A stretch of DNA of 14,833 nt, taken from the NCBI GenBank assembly GCA_002410715.1, contig DHOG01000172.1, positions 1-14,833 on the forward strand, written 5' to 3'. This document shows positions 7,153-14,833 of the stretch, piece after piece (the stretch's first letter is position 1; each line of letters opens with the position of its first letter). Origin of the DNA: Ruminococcaceae bacterium UBA5396 (lineage in GTDB: Bacteria; Bacillota; Clostridia; Oscillospirales; Acutalibacteraceae). The translations under genes were made by a program, and so were the position numbers. The notes under the pieces are model-generated. The model did no database searches and was not told the origin of the DNA. It saw only the letters and a list, made by a program, of their open reading frames with translations.

Positions 7153-7175
7153 GAAGTTTGAAGGAGCTGAATAGA

Positions 7176-9323
7176 TTGAACACATTTCCTGCCAAAGATT
7201 ATGCCGCGCTCCTGGCCGATTGGGTACGCCACTCACAGCGGCATTTGTATGTCTGCCGCGAAGATTCGTCTTTAATTTGTTATGGAGCAGGTGAACACGG
7301 TCATTGGGGGGTACATACACATCAAAAGGCGATGGCCGCTTTTGCTGTTGCTGCTGCCGATCCGTCTATTGATTGGTGGGTATATAACCTAAAAAGAGAC
7401 GATGTGTATGCACAGGCTTTGTCTATGCTTCGATACACATTGCGTACACATCTTTCCGGTGACTTTTTATGTGCTGATGGCGGACAGTGGGGGCACAACT
7501 GGATTTACGCACTTGGTATAGAGCGAATGATGCACGGGGTACAGGCACTGGATGAAAGGTTGACCGATAATGACCGTATAATGCTGCGCCGCGTGCTTCT
7601 GTCGGAATGTGACTGGCTGCTGGAAGAATATCCCGTAAAAGCTGGATTAATAGATAATAACAAGCCGGAGAGCAATATTTGGAATGGTGCAATTCTGTAT
7701 CGCACAGCCATATTATATCCCGAACATGACAGAGCATCTGAGTACAGAGCAAAAGCCGCAAAGTTCTTTGTCAACGGCATATCCATTCCTTCTGACGAAC
7801 AAAGCGGTGTTTATTATGACGGACATTCTGTACGTGATCTTTTTGTAGGTGCAAACTTTTTTGATTCTTACGCCTTGAACCACCATAAATATCTCAATGT
7901 AGGATATATGGTCATATGCCTTTCCAACATTGCCATGCTTCATTTTACATGCCGCTGTGCGGGTGAAGCAGCACCGCCTGCCATATATCACCATGCCAAG
8001 GAGCTATGGAAGCTGGTTCGCTCTTTGACCTACGAAGACGGCCGCCTTCTGCGGATCGGCGGAGATACACGTGTTAGATATTGTTATTGCCAAGACTACC
8101 TACTGCCGGTATGGGCAATGGTGGAAGATTGGTTGGGCGAAGACTGTAGTAAACTGGAGCGCGGGTGGCTGGAACAACTGCAACAAGAGACGAAAGTCAA
8201 CGGAGACGGTTCTTTCTTGTCCGAACGTTGCGGTTGTCTGGAGGGGCGGTCACCGGTATATTATACACGGCTGGAATCTGACCGTGCCGCAGCAATATCT
8301 ATGGCACTTTATTGGTATCGCGTAATCATTCCCCAGAATCGGTGTAACTTCCCGTCTGAAATATATTCATCTTGGCGTGATGAATATCACGGCGCAGTGT
8401 ATGTGGGCGGAACGAAGCGCCTGGCATCTTTTGTTTGGCATTCCAGCCAAAAACCGCAAGGGCTTTGTCTGCCCCCGGATGATAGCACCATGGCAGAATG
8501 GCGAAACAATCTTGCCGGACGGATAGAGGGTATAGGATCAGAGAATGTTGAACAGATTAAACATCATCAAACACATACGTTTGATGGGGGATTTTTAACA
8601 TATGGTCATTCGAAAATTAAAACTGATAAATTTCTGGCCGAAGGGCAGCAAAAGGAAACCATAGGTACGAAATGGCTGGCATTTGCAGCCCTACCTGATG
8701 ATTCAACGGTTTTATGTCTGCAATATGCAATAGCAGATAACCGTAGCTTTTTGCGGTCTGTTCGCGGCATTAACTGGAACGTTCCAAATGATTTATTTAA
8801 CGGCTGGCAGCGACGGTACGTTTCCCGGTCAGGAAATATGACTCTTCGCGGAGGCAAATTAAAAGAGTCCGAAACAATTTCTGTTGGCAATTGGATTAAT
8901 GCAGATGACCGTGTCGGATTGGTATCGCTTACACCACTAACCATTATGCGTCCGAAGGAGCGGCAGATAGGCATTAAGTCTCACCCGCATACCGGGACAC
9001 TCTACTGTGATGAGGTGGTGTCGCCCTGTGTGACACATAGCCATTGGGTTGACCGAGGGGATATACTTATTAACACAGGTTTTGCTATGCACACCGGATC
9101 GTCAAAATACACGGCCGATTTATCAAAAACAGTCCGGGAATGGTCAGGAATTTCCAATAATGAGGTTATTTCAGTCTGTGCAAAAGGTGCAGATGGTATC
9201 GAGTATGCCTTGATTATGTCTGTTTCCGAGCATCCGATAACCATGCCTAATAATATCCGGTTTATTGGCGATGAGATACAGGTTTTAAATAGGGGTGAAG
9301 CCGCATTAGTGCGTATGAATTAA
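7176..9323 (+). CDS. Large toroid/beta-sandwich lyase-like protein (polysaccharide lyase-like)
   Basis: About 715 residues from a TTG at 7176 that has AAGGAG (7161-7166) nine bases upstream. A GTG at 7149 overlapping the previous stop (GTGA) would add nine residues but has no binding site. The first 390 residues are helix-rich with repeated Trp/Tyr/His segments (HWGVHTHQKA, GGQWGHNWIYALG, ESNIWNGAILYRTA, SGVYYDGHS, LNHHKYLNVGYM), in the style of an alpha/alpha toroid. The rest is beta-rich, as in heparinase II/chondroitin AC-type lyases. Candidate catalytic residues, by analogy with the Asn/His/Tyr of such lyases, are Asn167/Asn170, His236/His237 and Tyr239/Tyr244. There is no signal peptide, so it would act on imported oligosaccharides or conjugates in the cytosol. 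Fold and function are inferred from pattern only; it is the last gene of the operon. Confidence 0.55.
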   Translation: MNTFPAKDYAALLADWVRHSQRHLYVCREDSSLICYGAGEHGHWGVHTHQKAMAAFAVAAADPSIDWWVYNLKRDDVYAQALSMLRYTLRTHLSGDFLCADGGQWGHNWIYALGIERMMHGVQALDERLTDNDRIMLRRVLLSECDWLLEEYPVKAGLIDNNKPESNIWNGAILYRTAILYPEHDRASEYRAKAAKFFVNGISIPSDEQSGVYYDGHSVRDLFVGANFFDSYALNHHKYLNVGYMVICLSNIAMLHFTCRCAGEAAPPAIYHHAKELWKLVRSLTYEDGRLLRIGGDTRVRYCYCQDYLLPVWAMVEDWLGEDCSKLERGWLEQLQQETKVNGDGSFLSERCGCLEGRSPVYYTRLESDRAAAISMALYWYRVIIPQNRCNFPSEIYSSWRDEYHGAVYVGGTKRLASFVWHSSQKPQGLCLPPDDSTMAEWRNNLAGRIEGIGSENVEQIKHHQTHTFDGGFLTYGHSKIKTDKFLAEGQQKETIGTKWLAFAALPDDSTVLCLQYAIADNRSFLRSVRGINWNVPNDLFNGWQRRYVSRSGNMTLRGGKLKESETISVGNWINADDRVGLVSLTPLTIMRPKERQIGIKSHPHTGTLYCDEVVSPCVTHSHWVDRGDILINTGFAMHTGSSKYTADLSKTVREWSGISNNEVISVCAKGADGIEYALIMSVSEHPITMPNNIRFIGDEIQVLNRGEAALVRMN

Positions 9324-9438
9324 GCCTTAGGGTAGGCATTATTAATCTGATTGAAAGCAGAAACAGTGAACTGATTCACAGGGAGAAAATTTAAATCTTA
9401 TTATTAAATGTCTCATTGAAATAACGAAAATAGAAATG

Positions 9439-9475
9439 ATAAAAGCCACGACAGGAATCTTGTCGTGGCTTTTAT
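9439..9475. terminator. Bidirectional rho-independent terminator
   Basis: A 15-bp perfect stem (9439-9453 with 9461-9475, core AAAAGCCACGACA) and a 7-nt loop, with a T run on each strand. It lies between the end of the plus-strand operon (9323) and the end of ilvC on the minus strand (9487), so it serves both. The stretch 9324-9438 holds nothing else recognisable. Confidence 0.9.
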
Positions 9476-9486
9476 AAGTATGCTTA

Positions 9487-10547
<1,061 letters not shown>

Positions 10548-10559
10548 CAATCCGTTAGA

Positions 10560-11066
10560 TTAGTGTGGCCGCTTTGACAGTCTGGTGCAATTCGGACCTT
10601 TTTCGAGCGCGATGATACCTGTTCGGACAATTTCCTTGATTCCATATGGCCGGAGCAGTGTCTCAAGTGTTTCGGTGCGATCGGTTGTATCCGAAAATTC
10701 CAGTGTCAGAGTCGATCTTGTTACATCAACAATGCGCGCACCCATTAATTCTGATATTCTCATGATATCCTCACGCTTTCCGGTTCCGGCTGACACTTTA
10801 ATTAATGAAAGGGTTCTAGCGATTTTTTCAGACGGGGCGAGCGTTTTAACCTTTATGACCGGAATCAACTTATTTAGTTGTTTTTCAAGCTGTTCAACAA
10901 TATATTCGTCACCGTCTACAACAATTGTCATACGGGATACCGAAGGGTCTTCGGTAATGCCTACCGCGAGTGAATCGATATTAAATCCGCGTCTTGAAAA
11001 CAATCCCGAAACCTTGGACAAAACACCGGCATGATTTTCTACCAGTACAGAAATAGTATATTTCAA
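10560..11066 (-). CDS. ilvN: Acetolactate synthase regulatory (small) subunit
   Basis: A 168-residue small subunit that binds the catalytic subunit, stimulates it and confers valine feedback inhibition. The N-terminal ACT domain (YTISVLVENHAGVLSKVSGL, residues 3-22, then RRGFNIDSLAVG) is typical. The second domain (residues about 78-158, including ARIVDVTRSTLTLEFSD) matches the ALS_ss C-terminal fold. The final dozen residues are polar and look unstructured. Translation starts at a TTG (11064-11066). A TAAGGAGG site whose first bases are the ilvB stop codon lies eight bases upstream, so ilvN translation is probably coupled to ilvB. The gap between ilvB and ilvN is 13 bases. Confidence 0.96.
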   Translation of the reverse strand: MKYTISVLVENHAGVLSKVSGLFSRRGFNIDSLAVGITEDPSVSRMTIVVDGDEYIVEQLEKQLNKLIPVIKVKTLAPSEKIARTLSLIKVSAGTGKREDIMRISELMGARIVDVTRSTLTLEFSDTTDRTETLETLLRPYGIKEIVRTGIIALEKGPNCTRLSKRPH

Positions 11067-11079
11067 GCGGCATTCCTCC

Positions 11080-12702
11080 TTAACGTGATGGGTAATCGGG
11101 ACTTACATTGCACACCAATAAATAGGGGAGATCATTCTCAAGCATTTCATCAATCGCCGACTCAGCTTCTTGGTTGGATGAGATAGAACGTGCGGCAATA
11201 CCATATGCTTTTGCAATCGATACAAAATCAGGACTCCCGTCAAGACATATCGCAGAATGGCGGCAACCAAAATGATTATCCTGTAGTTCTCTGACCATGC
11301 CGAGACAGGTGTTGCGCATAATCACGATTTTAACTCCGATTTTTTCCTGACAAATTGTACCGAGTTCCATCATACTCATCTGAAAGGAACCGTCCCCGCA
11401 TACCGCACATACTTGAAGCGATGGAGACGCATGTTTTGCACCAACGGCGCAGGGAATAGAATAACCCATAGTTCCCATGCCGCCTGATGTAAGAAAGCGG
11501 CCGTCACGTACAATCCAATTATTTGCAGACCAGATCTGATTTTGTCCCACGTCAGCGCAAATGATTGCATTCGGCTGCATTCTTTCTGAAAGCGTTCTCA
11601 TAAAACTTTTGGGTTCTATAAAACCTTTGATGGGCTGGACTTGAACTTGAGCATACCGCATCTTACGGTTTGTAACCTGTTGAACCCAATCCTGAGGAGC
11701 TTTCCAGTCACAGTTTTCTGCCAATTCTGAAAGGACAAGTCTCAGATCACCTACGATCGGTATGTGCGCAGGCATATTTTTGCCGATTTCGGCTGGATCA
11801 ATATCAATATGAATAACAACTGCACGCTCCGCCACCTGTCCGGGAGATGCGACTGCACGGTCGCCTACGCGGGCTCCTGCGAGGATTACGAGATCGGCGT
11901 CGCGGATCGCTTTGTTTGCAGGGACGCAGCCATGGCTGCCCAACATCCCCATATTCAGCGGGTGTTCGGTGGGGAGAGAGCCAATTCCCATCATGGTGCA
12001 GATAACAGGAATGCCGCACCGGTCAACAAACACACGGAGTTCTTTAAGGGCATTGGCTGAAAATACACCGCCGCCGGCACAAAGAACAGGTCGTTCGCTT
12101 TCCTTTAGGGCTTCTATAACCTTTTTAATCTGCAGAGAGTGCCCCTGTGAACGCGGCTTGTAGCCGATAATGTTGACCGGAGTACTGTAATCAAATGCCG
12201 GAATACTGGTTTTCTGCATATCGATTGGTACATCAATCAGTACAGGTCCGGGACGGCCGGTTGAAGCAATATGAAAAGCTTCCTTAAAAATGCGCGGTAT
12301 ATCGGACGCATTCTTTACCAGATAAGAGTGTTTGGTAAAGGGCTCGGCTGCACCTGTTATATCGGCCTCCTGAAATACATCACGGCCAAGAAGATCGCTG
12401 CGAACCTGACCCGTAATCACAACCATTGGAATTGAATCCATGTACGCCGAAGCAATACCTGTAAGAAGGTTTGTCGCACCGGGACCAGATGTTGCAATAC
12501 AGACGCCGGGTATACCGGAAATCCGTGCATAGCCACTTGCTGCATGCGCCGCATTCTGTTCGGTACGCACTAGTATATGGTGAATACTGCTATCAATCAA
12601 AGCATCATAAAAAGGGCAGATAGCAGCGCCGGGGTAGCCGAACGCCACCCGCACTCCTTCCTTCTCTAGACATTTCACCATGGCCAAGGCTCCGGTCATC
12701 AT
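11080..12702 (-). CDS. ilvB: Acetolactate synthase catalytic (large) subunit
   Basis: A 540-residue thiamine-diphosphate enzyme that joins pyruvate with pyruvate or 2-oxobutyrate, the committed step of branched-chain amino acid synthesis. The catalytic Glu48 is in RTEQNAAHAASGYAR; SGPGATNL is at 72-79; the FAD/central domain spans about 190-330. The ThDP/Mg motif GDGSFQMSMMEL begins at 436 and continues to Asn464 (IMRN), and LGMVRELQ is at 467-474. It is slightly shorter at the C-terminus than many homologues (usually 550-570), ending soon after the last strand. The first of two adjacent ATGs is six bases after AGAGAGG. A strong promoter and a leader of about 120 nt lie upstream. The subunit pairing with ilvN argues for the anabolic enzyme, not the catabolic AlsS type. 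Confidence 0.96.
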   Translation of the reverse strand: MMTGALAMVKCLEKEGVRVAFGYPGAAICPFYDALIDSSIHHILVRTEQNAAHAASGYARISGIPGVCIATSGPGATNLLTGIASAYMDSIPMVVITGQVRSDLLGRDVFQEADITGAAEPFTKHSYLVKNASDIPRIFKEAFHIASTGRPGPVLIDVPIDMQKTSIPAFDYSTPVNIIGYKPRSQGHSLQIKKVIEALKESERPVLCAGGGVFSANALKELRVFVDRCGIPVICTMMGIGSLPTEHPLNMGMLGSHGCVPANKAIRDADLVILAGARVGDRAVASPGQVAERAVVIHIDIDPAEIGKNMPAHIPIVGDLRLVLSELAENCDWKAPQDWVQQVTNRKMRYAQVQVQPIKGFIEPKSFMRTLSERMQPNAIICADVGQNQIWSANNWIVRDGRFLTSGGMGTMGYSIPCAVGAKHASPSLQVCAVCGDGSFQMSMMELGTICQEKIGVKIVIMRNTCLGMVRELQDNHFGCRHSAICLDGSPDFVSIAKAYGIAARSISSNQEAESAIDEMLENDLPYLLVCNVSPDYPSR

Positions 12703-12824
12703 TTCAATCCTCTCTGTTAACGTGGGGATATACTCCGTAGAATAGTTAGCGATATACCGGTGTGTGGTGGCATATCGGCTTCCACAATATTCAACAATAT
12801 ATAAGTATTCATTGTTTATTCTGA
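12703..12824 (-). promoter_or_regulatory. ilvB leader RNA with hairpin and small ORF
   Basis: The predicted leader of about 120 nt carries a 9-bp stem (12769-12777 with 12750-12758, one G-U pair, 10-nt loop). A second copy of the heptamer GTATATC (minus strand, 12727-12733) could pair with the same upstream arm over 7 bp, so two exclusive structures are possible. A 31-codon ORF starts with ATG at 12810-12812 and stops with TAA at 12717-12719, 14 bases before ilvB. Its product begins MNTYILLNIVEAD and 10 of 31 residues are Ile, Leu or Val. It lacks a clear ribosome binding site. No T-box sequence and no T run are present. A regulatory role is inferred. Confidence 0.35.
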
Positions 12825-12830
12825 TTTTTT

Positions 12831-12859
12831 ATTATAACTTTATTTAATTAGCAAGTCAA
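12831..12859 (-). promoter_or_regulatory. Sigma-A promoter of ilvBNC
   Basis: Minus strand: -35 TTGACT (12854-12859), 17-bp spacer, perfect -10 TATAAT (12831-12836). Transcription should start near 12824. AT-rich DNA surrounds it. Confidence 0.8.
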
Positions 12860-12921
12860 TACATTTTGTAGGCTATATTGAATGCCTGAATGCCGCAAGC
12901 CATAATGAATGGTTTCACATT

Positions 12922-12953
12922 TTAAAAAAGCCGGAGCAAGTCCGCCCCGGCTT
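12922..12953 (-). terminator. Rho-independent terminator of the cotJ operon
   Basis: On the minus strand a 7-bp GC-rich stem (AAGCCGG 12947-12953 with CCGGCTT 12928-12934, 12-nt loop) is followed by a run of Ts (12924-12929). It lies 16 bases after the cotJC stop and upstream of the ilvB promoter, separating the two units. Confidence 0.85.
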
Positions 12954-12969
12954 AGTGCAACAAACAATA

Positions 12970-13614
12970 CTATCTGTATCTACTATTGTTATCCATAATT
13001 ATGTCATGGTCCATGATCAAGTTCTCTCTATTGTTTCTGTTGCGTTTGTGTCTATTGGAATACATATAATCCTGAACCTTATCCAGCATCTCACCAAAAC
13101 GCTGGAAGTGAACTATTTCGCGCTCACGTAAGAATGAAAGTGCCTGATTGACGCCATGATCATCTGACAACTGAATTAGGTGCTCATAGGTCGCGCGAGC
13201 CTTTTGTTCCGCTGCCATATCTTCATGTAGATCTGCTATAGGGTCGGATTTGGCATTAAAATATGTGGCTGTAAATGGCATGCCAGCAGCGTTGTGGGGG
13301 AATGGATTCCTTCCGTGATCTGCAAAGTGTGCAGCATAAGGCGAATTCTTAATTTTTTCGATTGGTGCGTGTTCAACCAACTTCCAGACGATCGTAGCTA
13401 TCATTTCCCAGTGGCTGAGTTCTTCCGTGCCTATATCTGTAAGTAGCGCGCGGGCTTCCGGCAGGGGCATATAATAACGCTGTGTTAAATAACGCATGCC
13501 TGCTGCCATTTCACCATCTGCACCGCCGAGCTGTTCCAATATTAATTCAGCAAGAGCAGGGTTTGTTGAATCTACCCTTATTGGAAATTCTAAGGTTTTC
13601 TGATATAAAAACAT
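12970..13614 (-). CDS. cotJC: Spore coat protein CotJC, manganese catalase-like
   Basis: A 214-residue ferritin-like four-helix protein of the manganese catalase family, found in the inner spore coat. Likely Mn ligands are Glu35 (ADGEMAAGMRYL), Glu65 and His68 (GTEELSHWEM), Glu136 (AAEQKARATYEHL) and His169 (REIVHFQRFGE), so catalase activity is plausible. The segment YFNAKSDPIADLHEDMAAEQ is characteristic of CotJC. After the family core ends near residue 185, an Asn/Arg/Asp-rich tail of about 30 residues follows. GGGGAGGAT six bases before the ATG supports the start. It is last in cotJA-cotJB-cotJC, 15 bases after cotJB, and should be expressed in the mother cell during sporulation. Confidence 0.95.
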   Translation of the reverse strand: MFLYQKTLEFPIRVDSTNPALAELILEQLGGADGEMAAGMRYLTQRYYMPLPEARALLTDIGTEELSHWEMIATIVWKLVEHAPIEKIKNSPYAAHFADHGRNPFPHNAAGMPFTATYFNAKSDPIADLHEDMAAEQKARATYEHLIQLSDDHGVNQALSFLREREIVHFQRFGEMLDKVQDYMYSNRHKRNRNNRENLIMDHDIIMDNNSRYR

Positions 13615-13629
13615 CTTTTTATCCTCCCC

Positions 13630-13881
13630 TCACATATCCCATGGCCATGGTTCATTTACCCATTGCCATGGAAATCTGCTTTTTCCATATCCGAAATTCA
13701 CAAGTGGTCCGTATTTTTCAATATACATTTTTTTTGCCGCCTCAAATTGTTCTAATAGCTTGTGATAATCCTGTAAAGCCTGTTCACTATCGGGGTGCGT
13801 GTCTAGAAATAAGTTTAACTCCACAATGGCAAATTGAAGTGCCATTAATTTTTCTAAATCGTCATTGTATCTGTTTGTCAT
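13630..13881 (-). CDS. cotJB: Spore coat protein CotJB
   Basis: An 83-residue protein of the CotJB family. The core ELNLFLDTHPDSEQAL (residues 21-36), the KYGPL segment and the aromatic C-terminus PWQWVNEPWPWDM are typical. It is needed with CotJA and CotJC for coat assembly. The ATG at 13881 is chosen because AAAGGTGGGA lies just upstream. An in-frame ATG at 13908 would add nine residues but has no binding site. The start lies 20 bases inside the end of cotJA in another frame, so the two are probably translationally coupled. The length matches the usual 80-90 residues of the family. Confidence 0.93.
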   Translation of the reverse strand: MTNRYNDDLEKLMALQFAIVELNLFLDTHPDSEQALQDYHKLLEQFEAAKKMYIEKYGPLVNFGYGKSRFPWQWVNEPWPWDM

Positions 13882-14038
13882 AAATTGTCCCACCTTTTCC
13901 AGGTTCATACGGTTGGTAAAGTGCAGGGAATAATGTGCCTTTTTTCAGAGCTTCGGCAATAGGAAATGTTTCGCCATATTCTTGAAAAGGTATGATAGCG
14001 ATGGCCAGTTGAGGCCAATGGTTGCTAGGTTGATTCAT
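13862..14038 (-). CDS. cotJA: Spore coat protein CotJA
   Basis: A 58-residue member of the CotJA family, first gene of the cotJ operon. The conserved segments PFQEYGETFPIAEALKKGTL and FPALYQPYEP are present; the family is rich in Pro and aromatic residues. The ATG at 14036-14038 follows AAAGGAGTTTATA, so it is preferred over the in-frame ATG at 14113, which has no such site. The stop overlaps cotJB by 20 bases. The protein is thought to act with CotJC in the inner coat. Confidence 0.92.
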   Translation of the reverse strand: MNQPSNHWPQLAIAIIPFQEYGETFPIAEALKKGTLFPALYQPYEPGKGGTIYDKQIQ

Positions 14039-14068
14039 TATATAAACTCCTTTCTTGGGTTTCAGTTC

Positions 14069-14076
14069 ATTATATG
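14069..14076 (-). promoter_or_regulatory. Possible -10 element of the cotJ operon
   Basis: On the minus strand CATATAAT matches seven of eight bases of the sigma-E -10 (CATACAAT), as expected for a mother-cell coat operon. No convincing sigma-E -35 is found 14-15 bases upstream. The core TATAAT could equally be sigma-A, with TTGGAC at a poor 19-bp spacing. Confidence 0.3.
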
Positions 14077-14149
14077 TATCAACGAGACAAGGTGTCCAAG
14101 TTATTTCATACAAGACATTTCATTTTATTGAATTGGAGTTAACGGCTAC

Positions 14150-14181
14150 AAAAAAACGAGACAGAAATTACTTCTGCCTCG
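14150..14181 (-). terminator. Rho-independent terminator of the TrkA-like gene
   Basis: On the minus strand a 10-bp stem with one G-U pair (14172-14181 with 14157-14166, core CGAGGCAGAA) and a 5-nt loop is followed by seven Ts (14150-14156). It lies about 28 bases after the stop of the TrkA-like gene and upstream of cotJA. Confidence 0.88.
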
Positions 14182-14209
14182 CGAAATATAAAAACTAGTT
14201 AAAATCTTA

Positions 14210-14833
14210 TCATTTTCTGCGGTTCTTGTCATATTTGCATAGCTTATCAATAGCGCTGTTTTCTCCTATAACAACCAGGATATCACCGTCGTGGATTATA
14301 TCATCACTGCCGGGGGATACCTGCAGATTTTTACCGGAGCGTATTGCAACTACATTGACTCCGTGTTTGCTTCGAATATTATTTTCTTTTAAGGTACGAC
14401 CGATCCAATCCTCAGGCGTGTTAATTTCCATCAAACTGTGGCGTGAGGATAGCTCCATATAGTCTATAATATTGTTTCCCGCAAGGTTTCGTGCGATACG
14501 GGCTCCCATATCCTTTTCAGGCATAATAACCTTGTCAGCACCGATTCGATCAAGAATCTTGGCATGTGCATCACCGCTGGACTGCGCAACAACAAATTTT
14601 GCACCGTGATCCTTTAGCGAAATTGTTGTAAGACAGCTGATTTCAATATTCTTTATACTCAATACGACTACATCGAAATTTCTAAGTCCTAAAGAATCTA
14701 TAGCTTCGCTGTCGAGCAGGTCTGCCTGTACAGCATGTGTAATCTGCGGGGCAATTTCTGCAACCTTTTCCTCACTTTTGTCAACACCCATCACCTCAAC
14801 ACCCAATTGTTCAAGCGAACATGCAACGCTTAT
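14210..14833 (-). CDS. TrkA/KtrA-type potassium uptake regulatory subunit (5' end outside window)
   Basis: The frame is open to the window edge; 207 residues are visible and roughly the first 12-18 (the glycine-rich nucleotide loop) are missing. The visible part starts ISVACSLEQLGVEVMGVDKSEEKV, the first helix and second strand of an RCK Rossmann domain, with Asp in MGVD placed to bind the ribose of NAD or ATP. Further typical segments are VQADLLDSEA, VVVLSIKN and ADKVIMPEKDMGARIARNL. Residues from about 135 on form the RCK-C/TrkA-C domain (IGRTLKENNIRSKHGVNVVAIRSG, DIIHDGDILVVIGE). Single-domain size suggests a KtrA/KtrC-like cytosolic gate for a KtrB-type membrane channel, not the two-domain TrkA. 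The TTG at 14806 is only an internal codon. Confidence 0.9.
   Translation of the reverse strand: MSVACSLEQLGVEVMGVDKSEEKVAEIAPQITHAVQADLLDSEAIDSLGLRNFDVVVLSIKNIEISCLTTISLKDHGAKFVVAQSSGDAHAKILDRIGADKVIMPEKDMGARIARNLAGNNIIDYMELSSRHSLMEINTPEDWIGRTLKENNIRSKHGVNVVAIRSGKNLQVSPGSDDIIHDGDILVVIGENSAIDKLCKYDKNRRK

Noticed and set aside
10585..11034. Plus-strand ORF of 149 codons opposite ilvN
   Set aside because: Lies entirely antisense to a clearly identified gene and has no family motifs; a shadow frame.
12815..12829. CodY-like box at the ilvB transcription start
   Set aside because: AAAAATCAGAATAAA on the minus strand matches only about 9 of 15 consensus positions; too weak in AT-rich DNA to list as a site.

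Overview
The window looks like a piece of a low-to-moderate GC, endospore-forming Firmicute of class Clostridia. The evidence is a cotJA-cotJB-cotJC spore coat cluster, strong AGGAGG-type ribosome binding sites, sigma-A promoters close to consensus, and TTG starts on two genes. The species cannot be named from sequence alone.

Layout. Positions 1-338 hold the 3' end of an insertion sequence: the transposase C-terminus plus a probable terminal inverted repeat. Positions 347-9323 are an accessory catabolic locus. On the minus strand lie a TIM-barrel sugar isomerase/epimerase-like gene (347-1156), with its own near-perfect promoter, and an AraC-type regulator (1350-2174). On the plus strand, reading away from the regulator, is a tight five-gene operon: an Fe-S old-yellow-enzyme-type FMN oxidoreductase (2294-3616), an SDR reductase (3613-4392), a fumarate-reductase-type FAD oxidoreductase (4404-6371), a second TIM-barrel isomerase-like protein (6400-7152) and a large cytosolic protein that resembles a toroid/beta-sandwich polysaccharide lyase (7176-9323). 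A bidirectional hairpin terminator (9439-9475) closes it.

From 9487 to 12702 the minus strand carries ilvB-ilvN-ilvC, the acetolactate synthase and ketol-acid reductoisomerase steps of branched-chain amino acid synthesis. It is preceded by a strong promoter and a leader of about 120 nt that has no T-box but contains a small ORF and a hairpin. Next come cotJC-cotJB-cotJA (12970-14038, minus), flanked by rho-independent terminators, and finally the 3' part of a TrkA/KtrA-type potassium channel regulatory subunit (14210-14833, minus, running off the window).

How it may work together. The amino acid, spore coat and potassium genes are ordinary core genes. The 347-9323 locus is the unusual part. 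It combines an enoate-reductase-type flavoprotein, a ketone/alcohol SDR, an FAD dehydrogenase/reductase, two TIM-barrel isomerase/lyase-like enzymes and a lyase-like protein, all cytosolic and under a divergent AraC regulator. This suggests redox-assisted breakdown of an imported sugar-containing compound, such as an unusual uronide or a glycoconjugate with an unsaturated or keto-cyclic part. The substrate is unknown, and no transporter or secreted glycosidase is present in the window. Candidate operator inverted repeats with CTTGTG-like half-sites lie between the regulator and the operon and upstream of the isomerase gene.
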